In this document: piece by piece, positions 1 through 12,290 of the stretch
Position numbering within the stretch: the stretch's first letter is position 1
How the letters are laid out: every line of letters starts with the position of its first letter
Assembly (NCBI GenBank): GCA_009927445.1
Contig: RFMZ01000212.1
Location: 1 to 64,000, forward strand
DNA: 64,000 nt
Reading direction: 5' to 3'
From: Betaproteobacteria bacterium
GTDB lineage: Bacteria; Pseudomonadota; Gammaproteobacteria; Burkholderiales; Burkholderiaceae
Made by a program: the position numbers and the translations under genes
The notes under the pieces: model-generated
The model's input: only the letters and a program-made list of their open reading frames with translations
What the model was told of the DNA's origin: nothing
Database searches by the model: none

Positions 1-2
1 AC

Positions 3-31
3 TTGCAAAGTCATCAAAGACAATATATACT
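3..31 (+). promoter_or_regulatory. Candidate sigma70-type promoter of groES-groEL
   Basis: TTGCAA at 3-8, 17-bp spacer, TATACT at 26-31, located upstream of groES and just before the CIRCE element. Confidence 0.6.
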
Positions 32-35
32 TCTG

Positions 36-62
36 TTAGCAATCATTGCAGTAGAGTGCTAA
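36..62 (+). promoter_or_regulatory. CIRCE operator (HrcA-binding inverted repeat)
   Basis: TTAGCAATC-N9-GAGTGCTAA, close match to the CIRCE consensus TTAGCACTC-N9-GAGTGCTAA; upstream of groES; hrcA is also in this window. Confidence 0.92.
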
Positions 63-151
63 CAAGCTTTAATGTAATGATTCAGCAGGCCAATTAGTAA
101 TTTCAAGTATTTGATTTTATTGGTTTTTATTTAATTTTTTAAGGAGATTGC

Positions 152-442
152 ATGAAGCTACGTCCCTTGCATGATCGCGTGATCATCAAACGTTTGGATA
201 GTGAAACAAAAACTGCATCTGGAATTTTTATTCCGGATAATGCTGCAGAAAAGCCTGATCAAGGTGAAATTCTCGCAGTTGGTCCTGGTAAGCGTGACGA
301 CAATGGCAAAAACATTGTTTTAGACGTCAAGGTTGGCGATCGCGTCTTATTTGGTAAGTATTCTGGTCAAACTGTCAAAGTTGACAGTGAAGAATTGCTT
401 GTGATGCGTGAAGAAGACATCATGGCTGTTGTTCAAAAATAA
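152..442 (+). CDS. groES: Co-chaperonin GroES
   Basis: [47 protein letters not shown] is the classic GroES sequence; followed by groEL. Confidence 0.98.
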   Translation: MKLRPLHDRVIIKRLDSETKTASGIFIPDNAAEKPDQGEILAVGPGKRDDNGKNIVLDVKVGDRVLFGKYSGQTVKVDSEELLVMREEDIMAVVQK

Positions 443-458
443 GCTCAATCATCTGTAG

Positions 459-2123
<1,665 letters not shown>

Positions 2124-2142
2124 TTAGCGCTTCGCTAAGCTT

Positions 2143-2168
2143 AAAAGGCACCTTCGGGTGCCTTTTTT
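2143..2168 (+). terminator. Rho-independent terminator after groEL
   Basis: AAAAGGCACC-TTCG-GGTGCCTTTTTT hairpin with T-run, 20 nt after the groEL stop. Confidence 0.9.
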
Positions 2169-2379
2169 AATAGTAAATTTCTAGGTAATTTTTATCAATA
2201 ACCGAGGGTGTCGGGGGTATCAGATATTTTGTGTAGGTGCCACGGCCAATGCCTGACTCAATACTTCTTGACCATTTTTCCGCATCCTGTTTGGTATGAA
2301 ATGATTTAGTGATGGTCGGTATAACTTTACGGTTAATACGAGCCTGCCAAACTCCACGTCTGTTACGAATCGATGCCAT
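2167..2379 (-). pseudogene. Truncated N-terminal fragment of a tyrosine-recombinase/integrase-like protein
   Basis: 70-aa ORF MASIRNRRGVWQARINRKVIPTITKSFHTKQDAEKWSRSIESGIGRGTY resembles the arm-binding N-terminal region of phage-type integrases; no catalytic domain follows. Confidence 0.6.
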
Positions 2380-2454
2380 ATTCAGTTGGACAGGAATTGG
2401 ACACAGATGCTTACAAAAATCTAGAAAGCCTTATGAATTAGGGCTGTATGAGAA

Positions 2455-3888
2455 TCACTCCACTGCCTTGACCATATCCTCAATCACTTTCTTTGCATCA
2501 CCAAAGACCATCATTGTTTTATCCATATAGAAGAGGTCATTATCAAGGCCAGCATAACCAGAAGCCATGGAACGTTTATTGACAATCACTGTTTTAGCTT
2601 TATATGCTTCCAAAATAGGCATACCAAAAATTGGGCTGCCAGGTGTTCTTGCTGCAGGGTTTACCACGTCATTAGCACCCAAAATTAAGACCACATCAGC
2701 TTGAGCAAACTCACCGTTAATATCTTCCATTTCAAAAACCTGATCATAAGGAACTTCGGCCTCTGCTAGGAGAACGTTCATATGGCCTGGCATTCTTCCC
2801 GCGACTGGATGAATCGCATATTTCACAATGACACCTTTATGAATCAGTTTTTCAGTTAATTCTTTTAAAGCGTGTTGGGCTCTAGCGACTGCTAAGCCGT
2901 AGCCAGGAATAATAATCAGTGTTTCGGCATTCCCCATTAAAAAGGCTGCGTCATCAGATGAGCCACTCTTGACTGGTCGTTGCGCTTGGGATCCTGTTCC
3001 CTGATCAGTTACCGCGTCACCCCCAAAGCCACCGAGAATGACATTAAAAAATGAGCGGTTCATCGCCTTACACATGATGTAAGAAAGGATCGCTCCGGAA
3101 GATCCAACGAGTGAGCCGGCTACGATCAACATCGAGTTATTCAGTGAGAACCCAATACCAGCAGCCGCCCAGCCCGAATAGGAGTTGAGCATAGAAACAA
3201 CTACCGGCATATCTGCACCACCGATTGGAATGATGATGAGAACACCAAGAACAAAGGCAATGGCCAACATGATTAAAAAGGGTGTCCAAGCGGCGCTTGC
3301 TCCAGAGTCAAAGGCAAATATAATTCCACAGCCAATCATGACCAGAGCCAAAATCAAATTCAGGGGATGTTGACCAGAAAATGTGACTGGTGCTCCTTGG
3401 AAAAGCCGGAATTTATACTTACCCGAGAGCTTACCAAAGGCAATGACAGAACCTGAGAAGGTAATTGCACCAATAAATGTGCCAATGAATAACTCAATAC
3501 GATTCCCAATCGGCAGTGGAACTGGAATATTGAATGCTTCTGGTTCAGAGACGGCGGCAATTGCAATACATACTGCAGCAAGGCCGATCATGCTGTGCAT
3601 AAATGCTACTAGCTCAGGCATCTTCGTCATTTCTACACGCTTAGCCATTACTGCGCCGATACCGCCACCTACAACTAGTCCACCCAAAACATACATTAAG
3701 CCACTAGTTAGAGAGGTGTTCGCTAGTTTACTGATGAGTCCGACCGTAGTTAAAACTGCAATAGCCATACCGATCATCCCAAATAAATTACCGCGAATCG
3801 AGGTAGTCGGATGCGATAAGCCTTTAAGTGCCTGAATAAAACAAATCGAGGCGACTAGATATAAAAGAGTAATCAAGTCCATACTCAT
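2455..3888 (-). CDS. pntB: NAD(P) transhydrogenase subunit beta
   Basis: 477 aa; [17 protein letters not shown] and [24 protein letters not shown] motifs; next to the alpha subunits. Confidence 0.97.
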   Translation of the reverse strand: MSMDLITLLYLVASICFIQALKGLSHPTTSIRGNLFGMIGMAIAVLTTVGLISKLANTSLTSGLMYVLGGLVVGGGIGAVMAKRVEMTKMPELVAFMHSMIGLAAVCIAIAAVSEPEAFNIPVPLPIGNRIELFIGTFIGAITFSGSVIAFGKLSGKYKFRLFQGAPVTFSGQHPLNLILALVMIGCGIIFAFDSGASAAWTPFLIMLAIAFVLGVLIIIPIGGADMPVVVSMLNSYSGWAAAGIGFSLNNSMLIVAGSLVGSSGAILSYIMCKAMNRSFFNVILGGFGGDAVTDQGTGSQAQRPVKSGSSDDAAFLMGNAETLIIIPGYGLAVARAQHALKELTEKLIHKGVIVKYAIHPVAGRMPGHMNVLLAEAEVPYDQVFEMEDINGEFAQADVVLILGANDVVNPAARTPGSPIFGMPILEAYKAKTVIVNKRSMASGYAGLDNDLFYMDKTMMVFGDAKKVIEDMVKAVE

Positions 3889-4199
3889 GCTGATTCTCCC
3901 TTAGTTACTTTTTTTTCTTTTTTCTTAAACATTTCGAGCATACGTTTTGTTACTAAGAAGCCACCAAATATATTTACTGCTGCCAAAGCCACAGCCAGAG
4001 TGCCCATTACTTTGCCAACTGGGCCGACTGTTAAAGCTGCTGCAAGCATCGCGCCCACCACAATAATTGCAGAGATTGCATTAGTAACCGCCATTAATGG
4101 CGTATGCAGTGCTGGGGTGACTGTCCAAACAACGTGATAGCCTACATAGATGGCTAGGACAAAGATAATGAGGTTATAAACTCCGGAGCTAATTTCCAT
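3885..4199 (-). CDS. pntAB: NAD(P) transhydrogenase subunit alpha part 2 (membrane)
   Basis: 104-aa membrane protein, [21 protein letters not shown] motif. Confidence 0.93.
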   Translation of the reverse strand: MEISSGVYNLIIFVLAIYVGYHVVWTVTPALHTPLMAVTNAISAIIVVGAMLAAALTVGPVGKVMGTLAVALAAVNIFGGFLVTKRMLEMFKKKEKKVTKGESA

Positions 4200-4210
4200 A
4201 ATGATCCTAA

Positions 4211-5356
4211 TTAATTGTTAATTCGAATGACTTGGCCGTTTTGGCACATTAAGCATGCTGTGACAATATCATCATCACTTGGGATGGCTAAGGTGGCCTC
4301 TTTTGTTACTATTAATTTCAAGAAATCCAGAACATTTCTAGCGTATAGTGCAGACGCGTCGGCAGCAACTTCTGCAGGCAGATTACTCAGACCAATTAGA
4401 GTAACGCCATGTTTAATGACAATTTGATCAGCTTCAGTTAAAGGGCAGTTTCCAGAACCATTTTCACCTTTACCAGCTGCTAGGTCGACAATGACTGAAC
4501 CTGGTTTCATGGCCTGCACCGTTTCTGCGGCTAAAAGCATGGGAGCTTTTCTGCCGGGGATAAGGGCAGTTGTAATAACGATATCTGCTTGTTTTGCCCG
4601 TTCAGCCACCAAAATCGCTTGTCTTTGCATCCAGGACGCTGGCATGGGGCGGGCATAACCACCAACACCTTTTGCAATTTCTTTTTCCTCTTCTGTTTCA
4701 AAAGGCACATCCACAAACTTGGCCCCAAGCGATTCAATTTGTTCTTTTGCGGCGGGCCTCACATCAGAGGCTTCAATTACAGCCCCTAGGCGCTTCGCTG
4801 TAGCAATCGCTTGTAACCCAGCAACACCAGCACCTAAAATTAAAACCCGAGCTGCTTTTACAGTACCGGCAGCGGTCATGAGCATAGGCATAAATCGCTG
4901 ATAGGTATTAGCAGCGAGCATAACGGCTTTATAACCAGCGATATTAGCTTGTGAGGAGAGCACATCCATGCTCTGAGCCCGCGTTGTTCGAGGCGCTGCT
5001 TCAAGTGCAAAGGCGGTAATTTGTTTTCCTGCCATAGCGTTAATGGTTGCTGAATCGAATGGATCAAGCATACCGATGAGGACTGTTCCTGGTCGCATTT
5101 GGTTTAATTCATCATCTGACGGAGCGCGAACCTTCAAGACGATGTCACAGTTAAATACCTCAGTAGCAGAGCCAATAGTGGCTCCAGCGGCAGTAAATGC
5201 CTCATCAATAATGCTGGCCTTAACCCCCGCATGGCTTTGGATGATCAAGCTATGACCGGCCGTGATGAGCTTTTTGACAGTCTCAGGAGTCGCTGCGACA
5301 CGAGACTCTCCTGATTTGGTTTCGAGTGGAATACCAATACGCATGCTTTTCCCCAC
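4211..5356 (-). CDS. pntAA: NAD(P) transhydrogenase subunit alpha part 1
   Basis: 381 aa, [66 protein letters not shown]. Confidence 0.96.
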   Translation of the reverse strand: MGKSMRIGIPLETKSGESRVAATPETVKKLITAGHSLIIQSHAGVKASIIDEAFTAAGATIGSATEVFNCDIVLKVRAPSDDELNQMRPGTVLIGMLDPFDSATINAMAGKQITAFALEAAPRTTRAQSMDVLSSQANIAGYKAVMLAANTYQRFMPMLMTAAGTVKAARVLILGAGVAGLQAIATAKRLGAVIEASDVRPAAKEQIESLGAKFVDVPFETEEEKEIAKGVGGYARPMPASWMQRQAILVAERAKQADIVITTALIPGRKAPMLLAAETVQAMKPGSVIVDLAAGKGENGSGNCPLTEADQIVIKHGVTLIGLSNLPAEVAADASALYARNVLDFLKLIVTKEATLAIPSDDDIVTACLMCQNGQVIRINN

Positions 5357-5413
5357 ATTAAATGTAATTACCCTATATTTTATGGGTAAATTGATTTTAG
5401 TAATAAAAATGCC

Positions 5414-6598
5414 ATGTTAAACGTTCAATCATACAATATTAGAATGTTAAAAGATATCGCAAGTGCCCTATGTCTTAATGAGCATCAGTTGGTAAAGCCT
5501 CCACAAAGAGTTGTAATAGGGATGTCTGGCGGGGTTGACTCCTCTGTTGCCGCTTGGATCTTAAAAGAGCAAGGCTTTGAGGTAGTTGGTCTTTTTATGA
5601 AAAACTGGGAAGATGATGACGATTCCGAGTATTGCTCCACTAGGCAGGATTGGATTGATGTAGTTGCGGTAGCAGATATTTTAGGTATTGAGGTAGAGAT
5701 AGTCAATTTCGCTAAAGAATATAAAGATCGTGTGTTTGAAGATTTTTTAAGAGAGTACTCTGCTGGGCGCACACCCAACCCAGATGTTCTTTGTAATGCT
5801 GAGATTAAGTTTAAGGCTTTTTTAGATCATGCAATGCGTTTGGGTGCGAGTGCAATTGCAACTGGGCACTATGCACGCGTTCAACATGGGGTCAGTGGCT
5901 ACGAGTTATTAAAGGCGACTGATTTAACCAAAGATCAAAGTTATTTTTTGCATCGTTTAAATCAACAGCAATTAAGTCGGGTTCTTTTTCCTTTAGGTAA
6001 TTTGCCCAAAACCAAAGTCCGGGAGATTGCCGAAAATTTACATTTACCGAATGCTAAAAAGAAGGATTCAACGGGTATTTGTTTTATTGGTGAGAGACCT
6101 TTTAGGGAGTTTTTGCAAAAATATTTACCGAGCCAACCAGGTCCGATTAAGACCGCAAATGGTCAGGTGCTTGGACAGCATATTGGTTTAGCGTTTTACA
6201 CGTTGGGGCAGCGTAAGGGAATCGGGATTGGGGGGAGACAGACCGGTTCTGGAGATCCTTGGTTTGTTGCCGCTAAAGATTTAGTTGCCAATAGTTTATT
6301 GGTAGTGCAGGGTCATGAGCATCCTTTTTTAGAGTCGGCAACTTTGCATGCACAGGATGCTAGTTGGGTTTCAGGAAAGCCACCAGTAGTGAGTGACCAC
6401 TATTGCGCTAAGACCCGCTACCGTCAGGGTGACGCATTATGCTCTCTAAAATTTCTAGAAGACCCGTCAAATCAAAACAGTTTTGACCTGGTTTTTTCAA
6501 AGAAGCAGTGGGCGGTAACGCCTGGTCAGTCTGCTGTCTTATACGATGGGGATATCTGTTTGGGGGGCGGGATTATTTATTCGAGTGCGCACACTTAG
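5414..6598 (+). CDS. mnmA: tRNA-specific 2-thiouridylase MnmA (start may lie further downstream)
   Basis: [39 protein letters not shown]-loop and TGHYAR motifs. Confidence 0.97.
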   Translation: MLNVQSYNIRMLKDIASALCLNEHQLVKPPQRVVIGMSGGVDSSVAAWILKEQGFEVVGLFMKNWEDDDDSEYCSTRQDWIDVVAVADILGIEVEIVNFAKEYKDRVFEDFLREYSAGRTPNPDVLCNAEIKFKAFLDHAMRLGASAIATGHYARVQHGVSGYELLKATDLTKDQSYFLHRLNQQQLSRVLFPLGNLPKTKVREIAENLHLPNAKKKDSTGICFIGERPFREFLQKYLPSQPGPIKTANGQVLGQHIGLAFYTLGQRKGIGIGGRQTGSGDPWFVAAKDLVANSLLVVQGHEHPFLESATLHAQDASWVSGKPPVVSDHYCAKTRYRQGDALCSLKFLEDPSNQNSFDLVFSKKQWAVTPGQSAVLYDGDICLGGGIIYSSAHT

Positions 6599-6602
6599 TG
6601 GT

Positions 6603-6644
6603 TTTCCGGTGGGTTTTGAGGATGCAACCTAGACCCACTGGAAA
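6603..6644. terminator. Possible bidirectional hairpin between convergent mnmA and GST genes
   Basis: TTTCCGGTGGGT / ACCCACTGGAAA, 12-bp arms with one G-U type mismatch and an 18-nt loop, in a convergent intergenic gap. Confidence 0.5.
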
Positions 6645-6649
6645 GTTGA

Positions 6650-7264
6650 TTAAGCTGGAAATGCGGTCTCGATAAAAGAAGACCTTGTTTGGAGTTTATT
6701 CACCAAATCAGCTAAGTTCGGATAGTCTTGGCCCCATGTGATTTCTGGGAATCGAAACCTGAGGTATTCTAAAGCTGTACCGACGGCGATATCTGACAGG
6801 CCGAAGTGATTATCAAAGCACCATGGATTTTTACCAAGGCCATCGGACATGGCTTGCAAGCCTGCAGCGACTTTTTGCATTTGTCGATCTACCCAAGCTT
6901 GACAAAGTTGCCCGTCACGGGGTCCCCAAGTTTTTTCAAGGCGCACCAAGATTGCTGCGTCCAAAACTCCATCTGCAAGGGCCTCCCAAGTCTTGACAGC
7001 GGCTTTTTCTTTACCAGTAGAGGGAATTAATCGACCTACTGGACTCAGGGTATCGGCATATTCCACGATAACGCGCGAATCAAACATAGCTCCGCCATCT
7101 TCCATAATCAATGCTGGTACTTTACCGAGTGGGTTAACACCGGGTAATTGGCTATCAGCAGACCACACGGGATCAATAATTAGCTCAACATCAATTTTCT
7201 TTTCTAAAAAAGCAATCCGAGCTTTGCGCACATAGGGGCTAGTAAGGGAACCAATTAATTTCAT
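6650..7264 (-). CDS. Glutathione S-transferase family protein
   Basis: MKLIGSLTSPYVRKARIAFLEKKIDVELI; GKVPALIMEDGGAMFDSRVIVEY thioredoxin-fold GST pattern. Confidence 0.92.
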   Translation of the reverse strand: MKLIGSLTSPYVRKARIAFLEKKIDVELIIDPVWSADSQLPGVNPLGKVPALIMEDGGAMFDSRVIVEYADTLSPVGRLIPSTGKEKAAVKTWEALADGVLDAAILVRLEKTWGPRDGQLCQAWVDRQMQKVAAGLQAMSDGLGKNPWCFDNHFGLSDIAVGTALEYLRFRFPEITWGQDYPNLADLVNKLQTRSSFIETAFPA

Positions 7265-7342
7265 GAAGCAATCCTTGAATAAATAATGTGTTTGTATCGA
7301 TTACGAATAAAATAGCAGAATCTAAAACAATAAATTAAAACT

Positions 7343-8733
<1,391 letters not shown>

Positions 8734-8766
8734 TCGGCCATATTGATTACTTGGCAAACGTAAATA

Positions 8767-10086
8767 ATGCCATACATGCAATCTTTACCACGGAAGTTGA
8801 TGATGATTATTTATCAGTGCGCGTGGCATCTGATTGCGCCTTTCGCCTTAATTCGATTATGGTTAAAGGGTAGAAAAGAGCCAAACTACCGCCAAAATAT
8901 CTCTGAGCGTTTTGGTTTTTATCCTAAAGTCATTGCATTCCAAGACCCTATTTGGTTGCACGCCGTATCTGTTGGAGAGACGCGCGCTGCGACTCCTTTT
9001 ATTCTGAAGTTATTAGAACAAGGTCAGAGAGTTTTATTGACGCATATGACACCGACTGGTCGAAAACTCGGGAGTGAAATCTTTCAAGACGCAATTGCCG
9101 CAAAGCAACTCATGCAGGTTTATTTACCTTATGATTTTTGTTGGCCGGTTGGTCGATTCTATCGATATTTTAGGCCGCGAATTGGTTTATTGATGGAAAC
9201 AGAAGTTTGGCCCTATTTAATTTTATTCGCTAAACAACAAAAAATACCAATTTATTTAATCAACGGACGACTCTCCGAGCGAAGTGCGCGTCGATTTGCG
9301 CACTTCGAAGGATTCAGTCGAGACGTATTTCAATCTTTTACTGAAATCTTGGCACAAACCCCAGGGGATGCGAAAAGATATCAAGCCTTTACAAAAAAAC
9401 CAGTTCGAATTACTGGTAACTTGAAGTTTGATGTGCATTTGGACAGGAATTTAGTGCAATTAGGTGCTGTCTGGAAAAAGAGCCACTGGCCAAACCGCGT
9501 AACTATTTGTGCTGCTAGCACGAGAGATGGTGAGGAAAGCCTGATTTTAAAAGCTTGGCAACAAGTAGATAAAACTCAAAATCCCTTATTAATGATTGTT
9601 CCAAGGCATATGCAACGACTTGATGAGGTTGTTGCAAGTTTGCAATCTCAGCAGTTGCGCTATGAACTACGCTCACAGCTTCACCGGGCTAGAATCATCG
9701 ATGTGGATGTGCTCATTGGTGACACAATGGGCGAGATGGCTGCTTATTTAGAATCTAGTGATGTGGTTGTTATGGGCGGAACGCTGCAAGGTACTGGAGG
9801 ACAAAACTTAATAGAGCCATGCTCCTTAGGTAAGCCAGTAATACTAGGACCATCCACATACAATTTTGCCCAAGTAAGTCATGACGCTTTGCAACTTGGC
9901 GCTGCGCTTAGTTTAGGATTAGATCCAGATGTACCTGAAAATATATTGACAGATCAATTAGCGCAATATTTAAATCAACTCATTGCAGAGCCTGAAAAAA
10001 GGTTGAGTATGTCTATTCAAGGGCTTCAATTTTCCAAAGATCATCAAGGTGCGACTCGGCAAACTTTAGAAATTTTAGGTCTCTAA
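8767..10086 (+). CDS. waaA: 3-deoxy-D-manno-octulosonic acid (Kdo) transferase
   Basis: 439 aa; PIWLHAVSVGETRAATPFI, GGTLQGTGGQNLIEPCSLGKPVILGPSTYNF motifs typical of WaaA/KdtA. Confidence 0.95.
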   Translation: MPYMQSLPRKLMMIIYQCAWHLIAPFALIRLWLKGRKEPNYRQNISERFGFYPKVIAFQDPIWLHAVSVGETRAATPFILKLLEQGQRVLLTHMTPTGRKLGSEIFQDAIAAKQLMQVYLPYDFCWPVGRFYRYFRPRIGLLMETEVWPYLILFAKQQKIPIYLINGRLSERSARRFAHFEGFSRDVFQSFTEILAQTPGDAKRYQAFTKKPVRITGNLKFDVHLDRNLVQLGAVWKKSHWPNRVTICAASTRDGEESLILKAWQQVDKTQNPLLMIVPRHMQRLDEVVASLQSQQLRYELRSQLHRARIIDVDVLIGDTMGEMAAYLESSDVVVMGGTLQGTGGQNLIEPCSLGKPVILGPSTYNFAQVSHDALQLGAALSLGLDPDVPENILTDQLAQYLNQLIAEPEKRLSMSIQGLQFSKDHQGATRQTLEILGL

Positions 10087-10955
10087 AAAAAAGTGCGTAT
10101 TTCATTTGCCAGGATATCTGGAATTTCCTCGGGGATATAGTGTCCTGAGGGGAGGTGGTGACCGGTAACCTCTTGAAAAACTTCCTGCCAGTCACTAATT
10201 GGGTTAAAGCAGCGATGTACGACACCCTTTTCTCCCCAAAGAGCGCAAATTGGCATCGCTAATTTTTTGCCTAGGTCTCGAAACTCTTGATCATGGACCA
10301 AATCAATCGTGCTAGCTGCTCTGTAATCCTCGCACATAGCATGCAAGCATGCTGGGTCTTTCATCCAGTAGACATATTCTTTAAAAGCTTCTGGACTAAA
10401 GGGATTTTGAATACCCGCTTTTGCCCCCATCATTTTGGGCAATAAAAAGTCGACCTGATTGCCAATTAATGTCTCTGGTATGGGTGTTGGTTGTATTAAA
10501 AAAAACCAGTGCCAATAGGCCGTGGCAAACTGCTGGGTTGTGTTTGCATACATTTTCCAGGTAGGGGAGATATCTAGCACCATTAATTTTCGAATGGCAC
10601 TGGGATAATCGGTAGCGAGGCGGTGAGCGACTCTACCGCCTCGGTCGTGGCCTACTAGATCGAAAGTGCGATGACCTAGCGAGTGCATTAATTCAAGCAT
10701 ATCGCGCGCCATTTCGCGTTTGGAGTAATTCGCATGATCGGGCAGGCCTTTTGGTTTGGAAGAGAAGCCATAACCGCGTAAATCGGGGGTAATACAGGTA
10801 AATTGACTTTTAAGTAATTGCACAGTTGGCTCCCAGATTTTTTTGGTTTGGGGAAAGCCATGTAAGAGTAGCAGTGGGGGTCCAACGCCTTCTTGAAGAT
10901 AGGCTATTTCAATTGGTCCATGAGTTGCATGATATTTAAAAATGGCATAGCGCAT
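10083..10955 (-). CDS. Alpha/beta hydrolase, haloacetate dehalogenase-like (likely start at 10955; ORF opens at 11003)
   Basis: LLLLHGFPQTKKIWEPTV, DLRGYGFSSKP, DLVGHDRGGRVAHRLATDYP; nucleophile Asp in GHDRG. Confidence 0.85.
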   Translation of the reverse strand: MRYAIFKYHATHGPIEIAYLQEGVGPPLLLLHGFPQTKKIWEPTVQLLKSQFTCITPDLRGYGFSSKPKGLPDHANYSKREMARDMLELMHSLGHRTFDLVGHDRGGRVAHRLATDYPSAIRKLMVLDISPTWKMYANTTQQFATAYWHWFFLIQPTPIPETLIGNQVDFLLPKMMGAKAGIQNPFSPEAFKEYVYWMKDPACLHAMCEDYRAASTIDLVHDQEFRDLGKKLAMPICALWGEKGVVHRCFNPISDWQEVFQEVTGHHLPSGHYIPEEIPDILANEIRTFF

Positions 10956-11032
10956 GGTGGGGTTACTTTCAGTAAAATGGATTATCCAATTGTTTTTAAA
11001 CAAATGTTCTCGAAAAAATAGGTACTGCTTGA

Positions 11033-11313
11033 TGCCAGATAACTTGATTCACGAAATTGCGCTTTTATCCCCAAGTGATTTATCACGCATCATTGAAATG
11101 GCTTGGGAGGATCGTACGCCATTTGAAGCCATTTCTCAACAGTATGGATTATCTGAGGCAAATGTCATTGCGTTGATGCGAAAAAATCTGCAAGAGAGCT
11201 CATTCAAGATGTGGCGTAAACGAGTGACTGGTCGAGTTACAAAACACCGTCAATTAAGAGATCCAACAATTGATCGTGCTTACTGTTCTAGTCAATACAA
11301 ATTCAAGTCTTAA
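11033..11313 (+). CDS. TIGR03643/DUF2805-type small conserved protein (ORF opens at 10954)
   Basis: LSPSDLSRIIEMAWEDRTPFEAISQQYGLSEANVIALMRKNLQESSFKMWRKRVTGR matches the recalled family pattern. Confidence 0.8.
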
Positions 11314-12287
11314 ACTTTAGCTCCAAAATTAGGATCTGCATCACGGGATAAAGCATCTTCTTTTTTCGGCTCTACTTTAATTAAATCCTCTCGTTTGACC
11401 CCAAGCCACATTGCTATAGCAGCAGCCACGAAAACGGAAGAGTAAATTCCAAACAAAATACCAATAGTCAGGGCAATGGCGAAATAATGGAGTGAAGCGC
11501 CACCAAAGATGAGCATCGCAAGGACCATCATTTCGGTACTACCGTGCGTAATAATTGTTCGGCTGATCGTACCGGTAATAGCACTATCAATAATATCAGG
11601 GGTATCTAATTTTCTATACCTACGAAAGTTCTCTCGGATTCGATCAAAAATAACGACCGACTCGTTGACCGAGTAGCCTAAGACGGCTAGAACTGCAGCT
11701 AGAACTGAGAGAGAGAACTCCCATTCAAAAAAGGCAAAAAACCCCAGAATAATAATGACGTCATGTAAATTAGCAATAATCCCTGCGAGCGCAAATTTCC
11801 ATTCAAACCGAATGGAAAGATAGACCATAATCCCAATAATTACAAAAATGAGTGCTTTAATGCCGCCATAAAGCAGTTCTTCACCGACTTGGGGCCCCAC
11901 AAATTCAACGCGCTGCAAGCTTGCACTGGGGTCAAGTTTAGACAATTCTTGCATGAGTGACTGGCTCTGCTGTGCCGAACTCATCAAGGAGCCATCGGGA
12001 TTTTTAATCAGTGGTAGTCGAACCATGACATCTTTTGAACTGCCAAAATTTTGCACATTGACATCGGTATAGCCTAGTTTAGAAATGGCACTCCGAATTG
12101 GTTCTAATTCAGTTGTTTGGGAATATTTCACTTCGAGGACCGTGCCGCCAGTAAATTCAATAGAAAGATGTAGTCCCTTATAAGCAAGAAAAAAGACTGC
12201 CGCTAAAAAGGTAATTAGCGAAATCGCATTCAATACGAGTGCATAACGCATGAAGGGAATATCTTGACGAATTCGGAAAAATTCCAT
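11310..12287 (-). CDS. secF: Protein translocase subunit SecF
   Basis: SIEFTGGTVLEVKY, DRIRENFRRYRKLDTPDIIDSAITGTISRTIITHGST; adjacent to secD. Confidence 0.97.
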   Translation of the reverse strand: MEFFRIRQDIPFMRYALVLNAISLITFLAAVFFLAYKGLHLSIEFTGGTVLEVKYSQTTELEPIRSAISKLGYTDVNVQNFGSSKDVMVRLPLIKNPDGSLMSSAQQSQSLMQELSKLDPSASLQRVEFVGPQVGEELLYGGIKALIFVIIGIMVYLSIRFEWKFALAGIIANLHDVIIILGFFAFFEWEFSLSVLAAVLAVLGYSVNESVVIFDRIRENFRRYRKLDTPDIIDSAITGTISRTIITHGSTEMMVLAMLIFGGASLHYFAIALTIGILFGIYSSVFVAAAIAMWLGVKREDLIKVEPKKEDALSRDADPNFGAKV

Positions 12288-12290
12288 GTT

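Noticed and set aside
3383-3835. 150-aa plus-strand ORF opposite pntB
   Set aside because: Antisense shadow ORF of a conserved membrane protein gene.
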